Shown here piece after piece: positions 42,691 through 53,699 of a stretch of 64,000 bases of DNA (the stretch's first letter is position 1; every line of letters begins with the position of its first letter). The notes beneath the pieces are model-generated. The model was not told where the DNA came from. It saw nothing but the letters and a program-made list of their open reading frames with translations, and ran no database searches. Position numbers and translations under genes: made by a program. This DNA is from Dermacentor variabilis (lineage: Eukaryota > Arthropoda > Arachnida > Ixodida > Ixodidae), in the NCBI RefSeq assembly GCF_050947875.1, contig NC_134568.1, positions 209,653,845 through 209,717,844 on the forward strand, written 5' to 3'.

Positions 42691-43154
42691 AACGCTCGTG
42701 GACTTCGCACCAAATCGCGTGAATTTTTTTCCACTGTCATTTCTTCTTTTTCTATTTTTTGTTATTTCTGAAACGGTTCTGAAGTGAAATTTCCTCTTTT
42801 GACTTTTTATAACCACGCTACAACGTATTCCGCAGTGACCGGGACTTCAGTGGATCTAAACAAAAAGGTGGTGGCGCACTTGCTGTTGACAGTTCACTGA
42901 GATGTGTTCGGTGCAAAGAGAAAGTGTACAGGAGTCGATTTGGCTTGAAGTCAGCCTAGCCCACTTTAAAAAATTGTGAATTGGAACTCTCTATGTACCG
43001 CCGAATATTTCCCCTGTCTTGTTTGATGAGGTGGTCTCTTCTATTGAAACTGTCGTATCTTTCCATAGCAAGCACAGGGTACTTCTTCTTGGTGTTCTTA
43101 ATGCACTTGGAATTGATTGAAACACACTCAGATATTCTCATTGCAATCATTACG

Positions 43155-43425
43155 TACACTCTTAAAAAATTTACACCCTTTGGGGTTTATCTTGTCCCAC
43201 AACAATAATCGTCATCTTTCTTACCCGCATTTCCTGTTTTTAACGCTGCGAGCCCGGTACTTCCAAGTCACTAACGGCTTGCACTTTATCAGCGTGACAC
43301 AACCTTCTCGACAGGAAAGTAGCGAGCGCCGAGTTTTCAAGAAAGGAAACACAAGCAAGGCAGATGGCGATTATCGTTGTGGGACAAATATTCACCCCAA
43401 AGGGTGCAACCGTTTTAAGAGTGTA
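43155..43425. mobile_element. MITE with ~70-bp inverted repeats, inserted in the LINE
   Basis: Both ends read TACACTCTTAAAA, then GCACCCTTTGGGGT (left: TACACCCTTTGGGGT), TTGTCCCACAACNATAATCG and CATCT; symmetry continues for about 70 bp each side. The flanking endonuclease reading frame is broken exactly here. TA on both flanks fits a TA target duplication, as for Tc1/mariner-derived MITEs. Confidence 0.85.
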
Positions 43426-45648
43426 GTCCAAAATGCAGCCTGTTGTTGGACTTTCTGCACTTCTGTTCCCTACAGCAGCATAACTTTATCGGTAATTCCT
43501 GTGGCAACTCATTAGACCATTGTCCCTCGAATGCTCAAGTTATAGATGTCTCTCGTTCTGGCATTTCCCTTGTGCGTCCCGATAAATTTCATTCTTCACT
43601 AAAGACAACTGCCTCTGTGTCAGCCCTGAGGCAGAGCTCCTCCAGTGGCATTAATGACTCCTCTCAATTTGATTTCAAGCGTGGTGATTATGTTGGTTTG
43701 CATGATTTCTTGTCCCCCACCGATTGGCCAGTGGTCACAGAGAAAACCAATGTTGATGACCAAGTAGGCAACATTGCGAAGCTTGTTTCGAGCAGTATTC
43801 GCAAATACATACTCCAGTACAGTCACAAACGCTCTAAATATTCCCACTAGTTCTCATCAGAACTTATAACTGCCATAAACTATAAAGATCGCACGCAACG
43901 CAAATCCAGAAGTCTTGTGTCTGATGAGTGGAGAGAATTCCGCTTTTTGGGACACTCTGCAAACACCACTATAAGCGGGATCACGACTGATATATTGCAT
44001 TCTTGGAAAGGAGCGCCTCCGATTGGCCGGCGGAATTTTGGAAGTATATCCGCAAGCGCTATGGTAAACGTGGACGCGTGGAGAGTGTTTTCTCCTGCTC
44101 GACTCCATAGCGGAGTAGACGTCCGAGTAGTCGAGGATTATTTTGCTGCCTATTTCTAATCCTTACGTAAAATTCAGGTTTCAACGCTAGGGTGAGTCAG
44201 CAGCACATGACGGCTCCTACATCTAGTGCTGTGTTGTTTGATGAAAAACTCATCAGCGAATGCCTAAGCGCTTGAAGCTTTCCCTATACTTCGGCGCTGA
44301 TGGCATTCCCTCCGTAATTCTAAAAGCTTGCGGCAGTATGTTTGCCCCAGTATTGACATCTATATTTAATAACTCTTTGAATACTCCCACTTTCCCTCAC
44401 ACGTGGAAAACTGTTCGTGTTTTTCCTGTTTTTAAGTCTGACTGTAAAACCGATGCCTCAAATTATCGCCCGATTTCTCTTCTCTGTGCCACGTATAATA
44501 TTTTTGAGCTTGTTCTTCACAACATATTGTCTTTTACTGTGAAGAACTCATTGATTCCAAATCAGCGTGGATTTCTCACCGGCCGCTTCACTATCACAAA
44601 TCTCGCGAGTTTCATGAAGATCACCGCGCCGGTGCTTCAAATGGGGAAAGTTGACACCATTTAATGTCACCTCAGCAAAGCTTTTCATGTAGTCATCCAC
44701 TCACTGCTTCTGATCGAGATTACGCACTTTGGTATCGACTCGTCAGTTGTCTATCTCTTGTGCAGTTATCTTCTTGATAGATCATGTTGTTTTAACGTCA
44801 AAGGCCAAAGGTCTTCTTTTTACACGGCAAATAGCGGCGTCCCTCGAATATCAGTATTAGGACCACTCCAATTTTATGTTTAATAATGACGTTCTTTCCG
44901 CGATTCGGAATTCTTCATTCCTTCTACATGCCGATGACATCAATATTTCTAATGAAATTCATACTGTTGATGGCTATCGCATCCTGCAGTCTGACGTGGT
45001 TTCTTATTATAAGCAGTGAAAAGATAATATACTCACATTGAATGCTGTTAAGGCCAAAGTCATGACCTTCACGCGAAAAACGCAAGCATTTCTATTTCTT
45101 ATTCTGTAGATTCTGTACCATTGTGCAAGGTCTGTGAGATCAATGATCTCGGTGTGCATTTTTATACAACCTTGGACTTTTCAGCTCACACTAAACGCGT
45201 TGCAATGCGGGGTATGCATGTGCTCTCTTGGCCCTGTTTGCAGCCTATTGAAAGAATTCAATTTTCTTACAGCATTCTGGAAGAGTTCTGATTTCCTAAA
45301 CTCTAATCCGCGTCTGTCGTCCGGAATGGCATTTCTAGAACCAACAGTGACATTACAGATCGGGCCCAGAAAACGTTTCTAAGCATATATCCCCGCCGCT
45401 TTGCTAACACGGCACTGGTCCTTGTTCTAGCACTGTTGGATTATTACAGCGAGGCTGTATATGGCTAGCCAATTCGTCCGTCCAACCGTCTGTCTGTCTG
45501 TCGCCTGTACGCCGAAAACTCCTCCGGCGCAACCCCATGCGCGTGTGCGAAAAAAAGAGAGAGGCGTGCGATTGGCTGCGCCAGGAGTGACGTCGTTGCT
45601 TTCCGTGGCAGCTGAGGGCGCACAGAGCAGTTTCTCTCCGGCACCGAA

Positions 45649-45843
45649 ATGGGTAGGCCATGCGTCATACGTACTCCCGAGGAACAGGCAGCTTTCGATC
45701 AGCAACGCCGCGAGCAGAACCGGGAACGAGCTCGTCTACACCGTGCCGATGCTGCAGCCTGGGCAGAAGAACGGGCTCGTGCAGCTGAGCTCAAGCAGCA
45801 ACTGCGTACCGAGGGTCCGGCAGCCTACCAAGCTGTCGTTTAA
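45649..45843 (+). CDS. Short basic, helical ORF (MGRP type) of unknown function
   Basis: 64 codons starting MGRPCVIRTPEEQAAF. They continue with QQRREQNRERARLHRADAA and an Ala/Glu/Arg-rich helix ending in QAVV. The GRP near the start recalls an AT-hook, and the rest looks like a basic amphipathic helix or coiled coil with loose similarity to STPR-like repeats. It sits inside a dispersed repeat in a dead LINE. It could be a captured gene fragment or a genuine element-encoded peptide; no family can be asserted. Confidence 0.4.
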   Translation: MGRPCVIRTPEEQAAFDQQRREQNRERARLHRADAAAWAEERARAAELKQQLRTEGPAAYQAVV

Positions 45844-45875
45844 TGAACCGTCGAGATTAACCCAGTGATAAACAC

Positions 45876-46077
45876 TGGCACGATGTCGCGGGATCGAATC
45901 CCGGCTATGGCGGCCGCATTTAGATGGGGCGAAATGCGAAAACACCCGTGTACTTAAATTTAGGTGCACGTTAAAGAACCCCAGGTGGTCAAAATTTCCG
46001 GAGTCCCCCACTACGGCGTGCCTCTTAATCAGATCGTGGTTTTGGCACATAAAACCCCATAATGTAATTTAATTTTA
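45876..46077 (+). mobile_element. Ruka-type SINE, 5'-shortened
   Basis: B box GGATCGAATCCCGG, body GAAATGCGAAAACACCCGTG, CACGTTAAAGAACCCCAGGT and 3' block CTACGGCGTGCCTCTTAATC. It is flanked by ATAAACAC at 45868-45875 and 46078-46085. The A-box side is missing or strongly altered. Confidence 0.88.
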
Positions 46078-46645
46078 ATAAACACCGGGACTGCACGTTT
46101 CAGCTTCGCTGGTTCACTATCTGTGCGGAGAGCTTGGACGGTGATTTGTCATTGTCCTTACTTCGCTGCCGACGTAATCGCGCTGACCTTCCGTTTCTTT
46201 TCCAACTCCTTCAAGGTATTCTCACGTGCCCCGAACTTCCCAGTTGTATCATGTTTCGTATCCCGCGCAAGATTACCAGAGAACATAGACCTTTCCATGT
46301 TCCGGCCTGTCATCACCAACACCCAATCTACCTCAGAATACTGAGTCTTTAAAACGCTTAGTTTCATGATCTCGCTCTTTTTCATAAATCTGTCATTGTT
46401 CTTTTCGGAGCTTTGCGTTGCTGTGTCATAGTTTCACATATTGTTCAACTGCCCTTCTCCTCCTTTTTCTTTTATATTCACCTTGCGCGTTGTTGTATGT
46501 ACAACCTTCTTTTCAAGATTGTTCTTTTTTCTTCGTTGTTTTTTTACTTATATTCTCCTGCCGTTTCTTTTTATTTTGTGTCTTTTTGTATTTTTGCATG
46601 CGCCAGCACTAAGACCTCATGGTCATTCCTGCGCACGGCAAATAA

Positions 46646-46696
<51 letters not shown>
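46646..46696. repeat. ATT microsatellite tail of the LINE
   Basis: Follows AATAAA directly and forms the 3' tail of the Jockey/CR1-type LINE. Confidence 0.85.
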
Positions 46697-46698
<2 letters not shown>

Positions 46699-47638
46699 AT
46701 GAGAAATATGCCTTACGGTATCTTCATCCATGTGGAAAGCTTATACTTCTATGAACCCGGTAAACTATCGCTGTTACAATGATCAGTGCAATTGGACGGA
46801 CCCTTTTATTGATTACGACTTGTTCTTTAGACAAATTATTGCATAAAGTATGGAAGCATACACCTATGTGCTGTTGCTGCTTGATTTCAACTCTTCATCA
46901 CTTTTATTCATCATTTAGCCGCTAGCTACTACGTACTGACTGCTGCAAGAGTTTCATTTAGAACATATCCAATGTTACGCAAATAAAGAATTAAACCGAC
47001 TTACTCCGGCTGTCTCAGAGCTACATGCGCACTTTCAACGGGACCTTATCAACAACCAGCCCTAGTCAATGCCTCTTTGAGAGTTTCACTAACTTCACAA
47101 CAAACAAACCTGCAACGGAAGATATCGACAGTGAGCACCTCAACTTCACCTCAGTATGAGGTACTATCTTCCACGTCTATGAGCGTGCTGCTGCGCTACC
47201 AAACGGTGGGAGGACGTCATTTCATAGCACTGCACACGGTTTCATCTGTGGTCACCAGCCGTTACGCATCGCTGTACACTTTCACTTGCAGTACAAGACG
47301 TGCTTTTTCTTCGGCATTCTGCGCAGCGTATCGTAGGACGAAGCGGCGTTTCTCCACAAGATACGAGCAGCGGGCTACACCAACGAACGCACCCCGCAAC
47401 GCCGTTAGCACAGGCGGCGGAAAAACGCGACATAGCGCCGCCACTGACCGCCACAAAGCTCGCGCGCGAGAGCACGTACTAGGTCTGGCATTCGTCGATG
47501 AAAGCGCGTCACATCCCTATTCCTCACCGACAACGCCGGCTCTGGCTTTTCCGGGAGAGACGTCAGTCGTGACGGAGGCGCTGGCGCGGGCCATTGAGCG
47601 AGCGCGCGGTGAGAACCAATGAGTGCGAGTGCTCTCTC
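46697..47638. other. Non-coding DNA, no gene recognised
   Basis: 47080-47620 is GC-rich with a 181-codon frame on the plus strand and overlapping frames on the minus strand. No domain, signal peptide or splice structure was recognised. Confidence 0.35.
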
Positions 47639-47646
47639 CTTCGACC
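47639..47646. repeat. Target duplication of MITE, left copy
   Basis: CTTCGACC, repeated exactly at 47963-47970. Eight base pairs fits hAT-type insertion. Confidence 0.85.
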
Positions 47647-47962
47647 TAAAGCCCCTTAAACTTCGTAAAGTAGTGACACTCTCCTCCTCCGCCTTCACTC
47701 CTCCTCGTTTCTCCTCTCCTTTACGCTCCCTCCTCGACCGTGGCGCCGCCTACACTGCTCGAGCGTAGCAACGGTGCCATCATGCGCTCCTCGTCTCTCC
47801 GAGGACGCTTCTCGAGCAAAAATGGCGCTGATGCACGGCGCGAGGGCCCACGTGATGCTATTAGGCCAATAGCGACGCGGCGTTGGCCTCGACCAGAGCG
47901 CGCGAGGAGGAGGCGGCATTCTTCAAAGCGTGGCAGTACTTTACGAAGGTTAAGGGGCTTTA
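47647..47962. mobile_element. 316-bp MITE with 8-bp target duplication (hAT-like)
   Basis: The left end TAAAGCCCCTTAAACTTCGT and the reverse-complemented right end TAAAGCCCCTTAACCTTCGT match for about 33 bp with four mismatches. A perfect 8-bp duplication CTTCGACC flanks it. The GC-rich interior has no transposase. The target size suggests hAT, but the TIR does not start with the common CAG, so the superfamily is open. Confidence 0.88.
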
Positions 47963-47970
47963 CTTCGACC

Positions 47971-49399
47971 TCCCCCTCTCGCACGCTGCCCTTTCCCTCC
48001 CACGAGACACGTGACCCAACCATGAAAGACAGTAGCCAAAGGAACCCATTCGCTGTAAAATTCCCTCGGGCATGATGTACGCGTTATGATACCGCCATGT
48101 GTCTCCTCCCTACAATGCCATCATAACAGGGCGGAGGATGTACCTAGGAGGTGATGGGATGGGGTGGCCCTTGGATCGGCCCGTACTTGTACTTGGACCT
48201 GGCAGCACTTTCCACTGAATGCAACATGCCCAAAGTGTCCTCATCCGGTAATAGAAGCAGTTGTTCGCCACTGCTTGTCCAGTGTGATTATGGAATTGTC
48301 CAGCCTTGCAAGCCGAAAACTCCCGTCTCCTTCTGCCTCAGCTACAGTGCCACGTCCAGCTAATATATCACAGAACACATACCGCAAGAGATTACCTTAA
48401 TCAATGCATAACGCAGGCCTTACCGCGTCATGGTATACCACGTATCAAACATTATGCTTTGTTGCAAGCCACCATAGAAATAAAAGAAAGATAAGTAAAT
48501 AGGCCACGAATCTTCTTGCTGAAATTGATGATCGAGACATGCTGTTGTAAAAATGCCATTAGAATGATTTCTTTATTTGATACTACAAATGCCAATAAAT
48601 AAGCTGACCCATCAAAGCGATAAGCTATTAGGTGCAAATTTTGCAGAAAGTAGAGCTTGTCACTTTACGCAGACAAGGAATGGCTCATTGTTGCTTTTTA
48701 AATATGTTAATTGTGCATGCACGGAAAGGTTGTCACACGTGTTTTAACACGGAAGACATATTTTTCAGGTAATTTATCACTTTTTCGGATACTAACTACA
48801 TGACGACAAAACGTTTACTCAGGAATGATGGCGCTTGGGCCTTTATACACAAAATGGTCACCTACGAATTGCGCATTTTCTTTTTTTTGCTTATCACAAA
48901 ACCATGCTGTTATTGCTCTTAGACGCTTGGAATTTTCCTTTAAAAGACGTTAACAAAGTCTGCCCTCCTTTGGAACACATGTTCACGGGTTTTATATTCG
49001 GCTGCGAACCAAGAATGCCTGAAGTACACTGTAAATACCAGCCATCACTTAAATGGTCATGTTTTTTATCATTCTCCTCAAGCCATTGGCGCCATTCCGA
49101 CTAGACGTTTTTGTCGCCGTCAACAAAGTAAAACGAAGAGCGCCACGAATAGAACGTGAAAAGAAGAAAAAAAAAGAGAAAGAAATAGCTTGTGACAACA
49201 CGATTCAATTGGCTGCCGAGTGCAGTACGCTGTGGTGTACAACTTAAAAATGACATTCTGCCGTATTTTTGACGGTTAAACGCCGGGAAACAGCGCTGTC
49301 AAGATAATTGCCGCGCTTTAGTACATTTTTTACAGTGTATCCATCATACCGTTCTCCGAGAGAAGCCGTGACAACGCACAGTTACTCAGATTATTAATG
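47971..49399. other. Non-coding DNA, no gene recognised
   Basis: Open frames are short and unrecognised. An A-rich tract lies at 49163-49185. Confidence 0.35.
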
Positions 49400-49668
49400 C
49401 AAAAGCATTATATATCCCATTACGCGAGAATCCGGCGTTTGTAGTCGGCGGCTTGACCGAATGATGGTACCGAAAATGGCCGACGGGAAAGAGTAAAACA
49501 ACATCGAATCGATGTCAGGTTTCTGAGGGAGGTTCCTGTAAACAGAGTAAATTAATGCCCTTGAAAAAAATATTAGGTAAATTTCGGTCTGGGTGGGAAA
49601 CGAAACCGGGCCTCCGGGATGCCAGACGGGCACGCTACCCCGACGCCACGGCGGCTCCGCGGTTCTGG
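49400..49668 (-). repeat. tRNA-derived SINE, minus strand
   Basis: Reading leftward from 49668: GCCGCCGTGGCGTCGGGGTA (A box region), CCCGTCTGGCATCCCGGAGG, then GGTTTCGTTTCCCACCC (B box). A tail with ACCGAAATTTACCTAATATT and GGAACCTCCCTCAGAAACCT follows. The head folds roughly like a tRNA but with poor stems. The 3' limit is uncertain. Confidence 0.6.
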
Positions 49669-49907
49669 TTGACTAAATGTGTGCCTAGTGCGTGTATCAT
49701 TGCGCACGTCACGTCGAAGCCATCTGGCTGAGCGAGGACCCTACCCCACAGCAACAAGCCGTCCAGCTGGCGGAAGAAGCCGCGAAGAGTCAAGACCTCT
49801 TTGCTTGCTTCTAATCGCGAAGGTCCCAGCCCTCCTCCCCTATGCCTGTGTGCCGGTGACGAGGGGTATGGGGCCTCCTTATCTGACGGAACTATAAAGT
49901 TATAAGG

Positions 49908-50394
49908 CAGTTTTAGTTGGCCGTCCGCAACCAGCCACGTACGCAGCGCGCGAGCTGGTGCGTGCGTAGCGGAGCGTGCGCGCACGAGACGGCAATAGCT
50001 GGCCGGACGTGTAAGTTGAGGAGGGGACTGCTGACTTGTACGCGCAGGAGCCGGCAGTGCACGTGCTACTCAGCGCCGCCATATGCCGCCTTCTGAAACT
50101 TTGTAGCCAGTACCAGGGTTCTTTATTCTATGGCATCAGCCGCCACGAAGTCAAACCACAAGCCGGAGTCATATCTTCGGCAAGAGCAATATCGAAAAAT
50201 GCGCTCTCGTGGACACGCGAGAACGTCCTGCGAAGCCCGCTGAGCCTGCAGCGGATGCTACGCAGCTTTTGAAAAGCTGCGGGCGCACGCAAGATGCCGT
50301 GCGTGCTTGCGTACTGCGCATGCGCACTGACGCCTCTGCAGGTTTGCTGCTTTGCTGCGTACGCAGAGCTGCTGCGGACGCCCAACTAAAACTG
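49908..50394. mobile_element. TIR element with CAGTTTTAGTTGG ends
   Basis: The left end CAGTTTTAGTTGGCCGTCCG and the reverse-complemented right end CAGTTTTAGTTGGGCGTCCG differ by one base over 20. Symmetry continues loosely inward (GCAACCAG / GCAGCAG; TACGCAGC in both). Inside is a 21-bp perfect palindrome at 50261-50281. There is no transposase ORF. A convincing target duplication is not visible. The CAG start is hAT-like. Confidence 0.65.
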
Positions 50395-51214
50395 TCCATC
50401 ATCATTATCATCATCATCTGGGTGACTAAACCTGTGGCCTAGAACGTGTGTCGTTTGGCTTGTGACGGCGCAGCCAATGGGTAGGAGGTTGCACCAGGTC
50501 ATCAGTACAGAAAATGAGTGTACGAAATAAAAAATAAAAATGTCCAATTGAATGCCGCTGTGCGGTTTTTCGAGTTAGGAACCACTCGCCAGCAATCAAG
50601 CCTCTTGAGACGCTTGGCGCGTTTTCATTTGGCCTTACGGAGGCGCAGTTAAAACGCAGGCGAGAACTTACGCGGTCAAGGAACGGGCTGAAGAAAACAT
50701 TGCACCAAAGCGACTATAATGCTTTCGCATTCCAACACGTAAGCAGTCTCGAGTGTCTCTGCCGAATTGTTATCCTCTGTGTGCTTTTTCGTTTGCTGCT
50801 ACATATATGCAGTAATCGGTCATGGAATGACTGCTGTAACACGAGGAGCTGTCAGGCACATTTTACATTATTCGGCAAAACTGCAGCTTTCTGTGGACGA
50901 AGCCGAGGTCAGAAAAGGCTGCGCACAGCAGAACAGTGCAGTTTTGAGAGTTGATCGAATTGTCAGAAGTTTAATCGATAAATGCACTGAGATTTGTCAT
51001 GATGTCTGAGAATGGCCTCTCATAGAAACTACTACTATTACTCTATTTGCGAGCGACATGCGCTTACTACCTTATTAAGTAATAAAGCCTCTCTTTTTTA
51101 TTATTGGCTATCAGACAGTCGCTAAAACTCACCGCCTATCTAATTAGGTTCTTGAATAAGGTAGGCGAAATTTCTTGAGAGTTCAAGCGATATCATCGCA
51201 ATCCGTTATCACCA
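50395..51214. other. Non-coding DNA, no gene recognised
   Basis: A short CATCAT run lies at 50398-50417, just beyond the TIR element. Nothing else recognised. Confidence 0.35.
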
Positions 51215-51285
51215 CGCCTGAGCGTGCCTCACAATCACATCGTGGTTTTGGCAGGTAAACCCCAGAATTAAAAGAAAAAAAGAAA
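51215..51285 (+). repeat. Ruka-type SINE 3' fragment
   Basis: GCGTGCCTCACAATCACATC and GTGGTTTTGGCAGGTAAACC match the 3' end of the copies at 41450 and 45876, followed by an A-rich tail. Confidence 0.6.
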
Positions 51286-51537
51286 ACCAGCACGCCTGTG
51301 CAGAAGGAATTCGTTTTGCATTAAGCATGTTTCTTTGCACACATGCTGCATTCGCGCCCCGTATTCACAAAAAGATCTTACGCAAGAAATAATTGTTCTC
51401 AAGAGAAAATTCCAGCCAATCCTGATGCTGGCCATTTTATTATCGGAGGGGGTCAGCCAATGGCAAAGAGCACTTACCAACGACAAGCTTTGTGAATTCA
51501 GCTCCTGATCCTCAAGGGCGCAATCTCCCTTGCTAAA

Positions 51538-51788
51538 AAAAAAGATTAAATTGCGTAGTTTAACGTCCCCAAACTGCACGGCGGGTTCTGAGGGACACCG
51601 CAGTAGATGGCTCCGGATTAATTTTGACCACCTGTAGTTTGACCGTCCACATATATCACACGAGTGTTTTTGCATCTTCCGCCCCCTCCCCCTCCACTGA
51701 AATGTGGCAGCCATGGCCGGGAACCAATCCGTCGACCTTGTGCTGAGAAGCAGAACGCCATTGCCACTGAGTCCTCTCGGCGGGGTTA
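51538..51788 (-). mobile_element. Ruka-related SINE variant, minus strand
   Basis: Reading leftward: CCGAGAGGACTCAGTGGCAA (A box), GGATTGGTTCCCGGCC (B box), ATGCAAAAACACTCGTGTGA body, and a 3' block GGTGTCCCTCAGAACCCGCC then GACGTTAAACTAC and an A-rich tail. The same 3' block occurs at 61258-61434, so this is a second subfamily. Confidence 0.75.
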
Positions 51789-51795
51789 ACAAGAA

Positions 51796-53440
51796 GAAGG
51801 GAAATTCAGGGTTGACTACAGGGGCATAACTTTTATACATAAACACGCGTGTCGGTCTTCACAAACAGTTAATTATTGCTAAATTCAGCAATCATACATC
51901 CGAAAGATGAGAGCCGAAAATTAAGGCTGAGCTGCCTGTTTGCACGGCTTAGCTCATCGTATCCCTTGATCATTCTTCCTCATCGCGCACCATCACAAAG
52001 ACCCGCTCGAACACCGCTAAAGCAGCAATGACACACTTCGGCAATAATGTCACGAATGCGTTTCGCTTGTTGTTTTGAGTTCACATTTGTCCTGTCCTTC
52101 GTTATTCCTTTAACATATATATTTTGTCTGTACGCTCCTGTATAAGGGCAGTGCAGCAATGCAGTTTCGGTAGAATTTCCAGCAAATCCTTTGTTGTGAA
52201 TGCCAAGTTTACACCGCAGTGATGTTTAGCGCCAGTTAGCTTGACTTCATCCAAAGCCACCATTTTACCTCAAGAGCAAAGCCTGATGTCAATTTCGGCG
52301 TAACCGAAGAAAATTATTATGCAAAAGCGTGAGAGTTTCACATTGGACCGCTGCTTTCAATGCGCGGGCTGTCGTTCAGTGAATGTACCGGCCCAAGATT
52401 CAACTCACGCAGTTCTCTGTCAGTTAATCCTATATCGTATAAGCTGAAAAGCATCGGTGTTGTTCCCGCAGAGACGGGAAGTTTCGCTTAGATATTGACA
52501 GCAGAAAAAGCGTTATTACAGAAACGTGAAGATCAATATCTCTACACGATTCCCTTGTGGGATGGTGTTAACGTCCCTGAACTACCTTCCGCTCTGTCTG
52601 ATTCTAATCCTCTGTGATTTGAATGGATTCCACTTTGAGCTTCTCACGGTGAGCCGTTCAGCAACCAGAAGGCGCCTGTTCTACTCGAAGGACTCATCTA
52701 AGTTGGTCAACCATCACTTGCAGTAATTACTTATTATTTTTTTTTAGGAAAGGTACGTGTCCGCCTTTTCTATATTGGCCGCGAGCGACAGACCAAGGAA
52801 CGTGTCGTAAGTGCCTTGTTTCTCTAGCTGCGGCAAACGCTTGACGTTTCATTTGGCTTTGTCCTGGTACACGCACCATCATGCTCAGGATGCCTGAAAA
52901 AGCCACACTGAGGCCCAGTGCAGTGGCAAACTACAACCATCGACTTACCGTCGACCACTTAGCAAAAGTGTTGCCGCAATATCTGCACTGTGCTGAGCGG
53001 CATGGTTTTTGTTACACCTTTTTTTTTTTCTAGCATGGCTCGAGGCCAACTCTTTCGAATATAATCAAGCAACGGCTTTGTACCACCGGAACCGCGATGC
53101 TCAAAGCGTCCTCACGAAGCATTGTTTACTGGTCGGATAGTTGGCGGGGATTGATTGCGTGATGGAAGCACAACACACGACACACGTAGAAAACAGAAGT
53201 AGCCGGGAAGGGCGTCCTCTCTGTTCATGGCTGAACAGTCATTCGCGTGCTGGTTTGCGTGTAAACACAACCTGTTTGCTTTTGAACAGGCTAAGCGCAC
53301 TCTTCAATGCCTTCACTACGCGGCAGATAAACAAATATATATACGAAGACGTCAAAGGCCGGACAAACGGTTCATTTGTTTCCTCTCACGCGCCACGGGG
53401 AGCGTCCGCCGAAGATGCACGAGCGCGGCCGGAAGGTCCG
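51796..53440. other. Non-coding DNA, no gene recognised
   Basis: No coding frame with recognisable features. If the long-intron model for the glycine-rich gene holds, this is intronic. Confidence 0.35.
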
Positions 53441-53481
53441 CTATGCCGGAACGAGCGGCCGGAGGACAGGTTCCCACTCAC

Positions 53482-53493
53482 CACGCCTCTCAT
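53482..53493 (-). CDS. Candidate first coding exon (MRGV) of a secreted protein gene
   Basis: On the minus strand GACCATCATGAGAGGCGTG is followed at once by the consensus donor GTGAGT (53481-53476). The coding part is just four codons and ends in phase 0. It lies about 168 bases downstream of an initiator-like CAGT (53661) and TATATAAG (53695-53688). Tiny first exons holding the start of a signal peptide are usual in arthropod cuticle genes. The phase and content fit the exon at 30322-30058, which begins ALSALCLLW. Joining them is inference across about 23 kb; the real partner could also lie elsewhere. Confidence 0.42.
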
Positions 53494-53655
53494 GATGGTC
53501 TTAGTCGGTGTCAAGCGGTGCGCCGATAAACAACACTGGCCGGCGAGTGGCTGACCTTCGGCGAGGGCCTCGAGAACACTTCGGAGGGGACGACGGACTG
53601 CACGCGCGCCGCGCACTGCGCTGCTACTATCGCTTGCGGCGGGGACCCGGCAGAA

Positions 53656-53695
53656 GCGACTGGCACACGGCGGGGGGACGAGCGGCGCTTATATA
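53656..53695 (-). promoter_or_regulatory. Core promoter: TATA box and initiator
   Basis: TATATAAG at 53695-53688 and CCAGTCGC with A at 53661 sit 34 bases apart, close to the normal arthropod TATA-to-initiator distance. The surrounding 53.4-54.3 kb is GC-rich. A short 5' untranslated region leads to the ATG at 53493. Confidence 0.5.
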
Positions 53696-53699
53696 GCGG

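Larger units (their letters stand above)
45440..46140 (+). repeat. Dispersed repeat carrying a short MGRP-type ORF, split by a SINE
   Basis: The stretch begins with a TCCGTCCAACCGTCTGTCTG tract and contains the ORF at 45649-45843. It is interrupted by the Ruka SINE at 45876-46077, then ends with CACCGGGACTGCACGTTTCA and GCTTCGCTGGTTCACTA. LINE sequence lies on both sides, so it is an insertion; the exact ends are not resolved. I recall similar sequence as repetitive in ticks. Confidence 0.5.
42830..46645 (+). pseudogene. Decayed Jockey/CR1-type LINE, interrupted by three insertions
   Basis: The endonuclease is recognisable in pieces: KGGGALAVDSSL, YVPPNISPVLFDEV and a degenerate LLGVLNA (normally LLGDFNA), at about 42840-43150. 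It continues after a MITE at 43443-43850 (FDFKRGDYVGLHDFLS). RT is at 44260-45100: GADGIPSVILKAC, NYRPISLL, a decayed HADDINIS for the YADD box. Frameshifts and stops are many. Near 45440 it is interrupted by a repeat with an MGRP ORF. Its C-terminus resumes at about 46130 and ends with AATAAA at 46641-46646 and an ATT tail. It is inactive. Clade assignment is by motif style only. Confidence 0.78.

Noticed and set aside
47077..47622. 181-codon plus-strand frame
   Set aside because: No recognisable domain; competing frames on the other strand; the GC-rich composition explains it.
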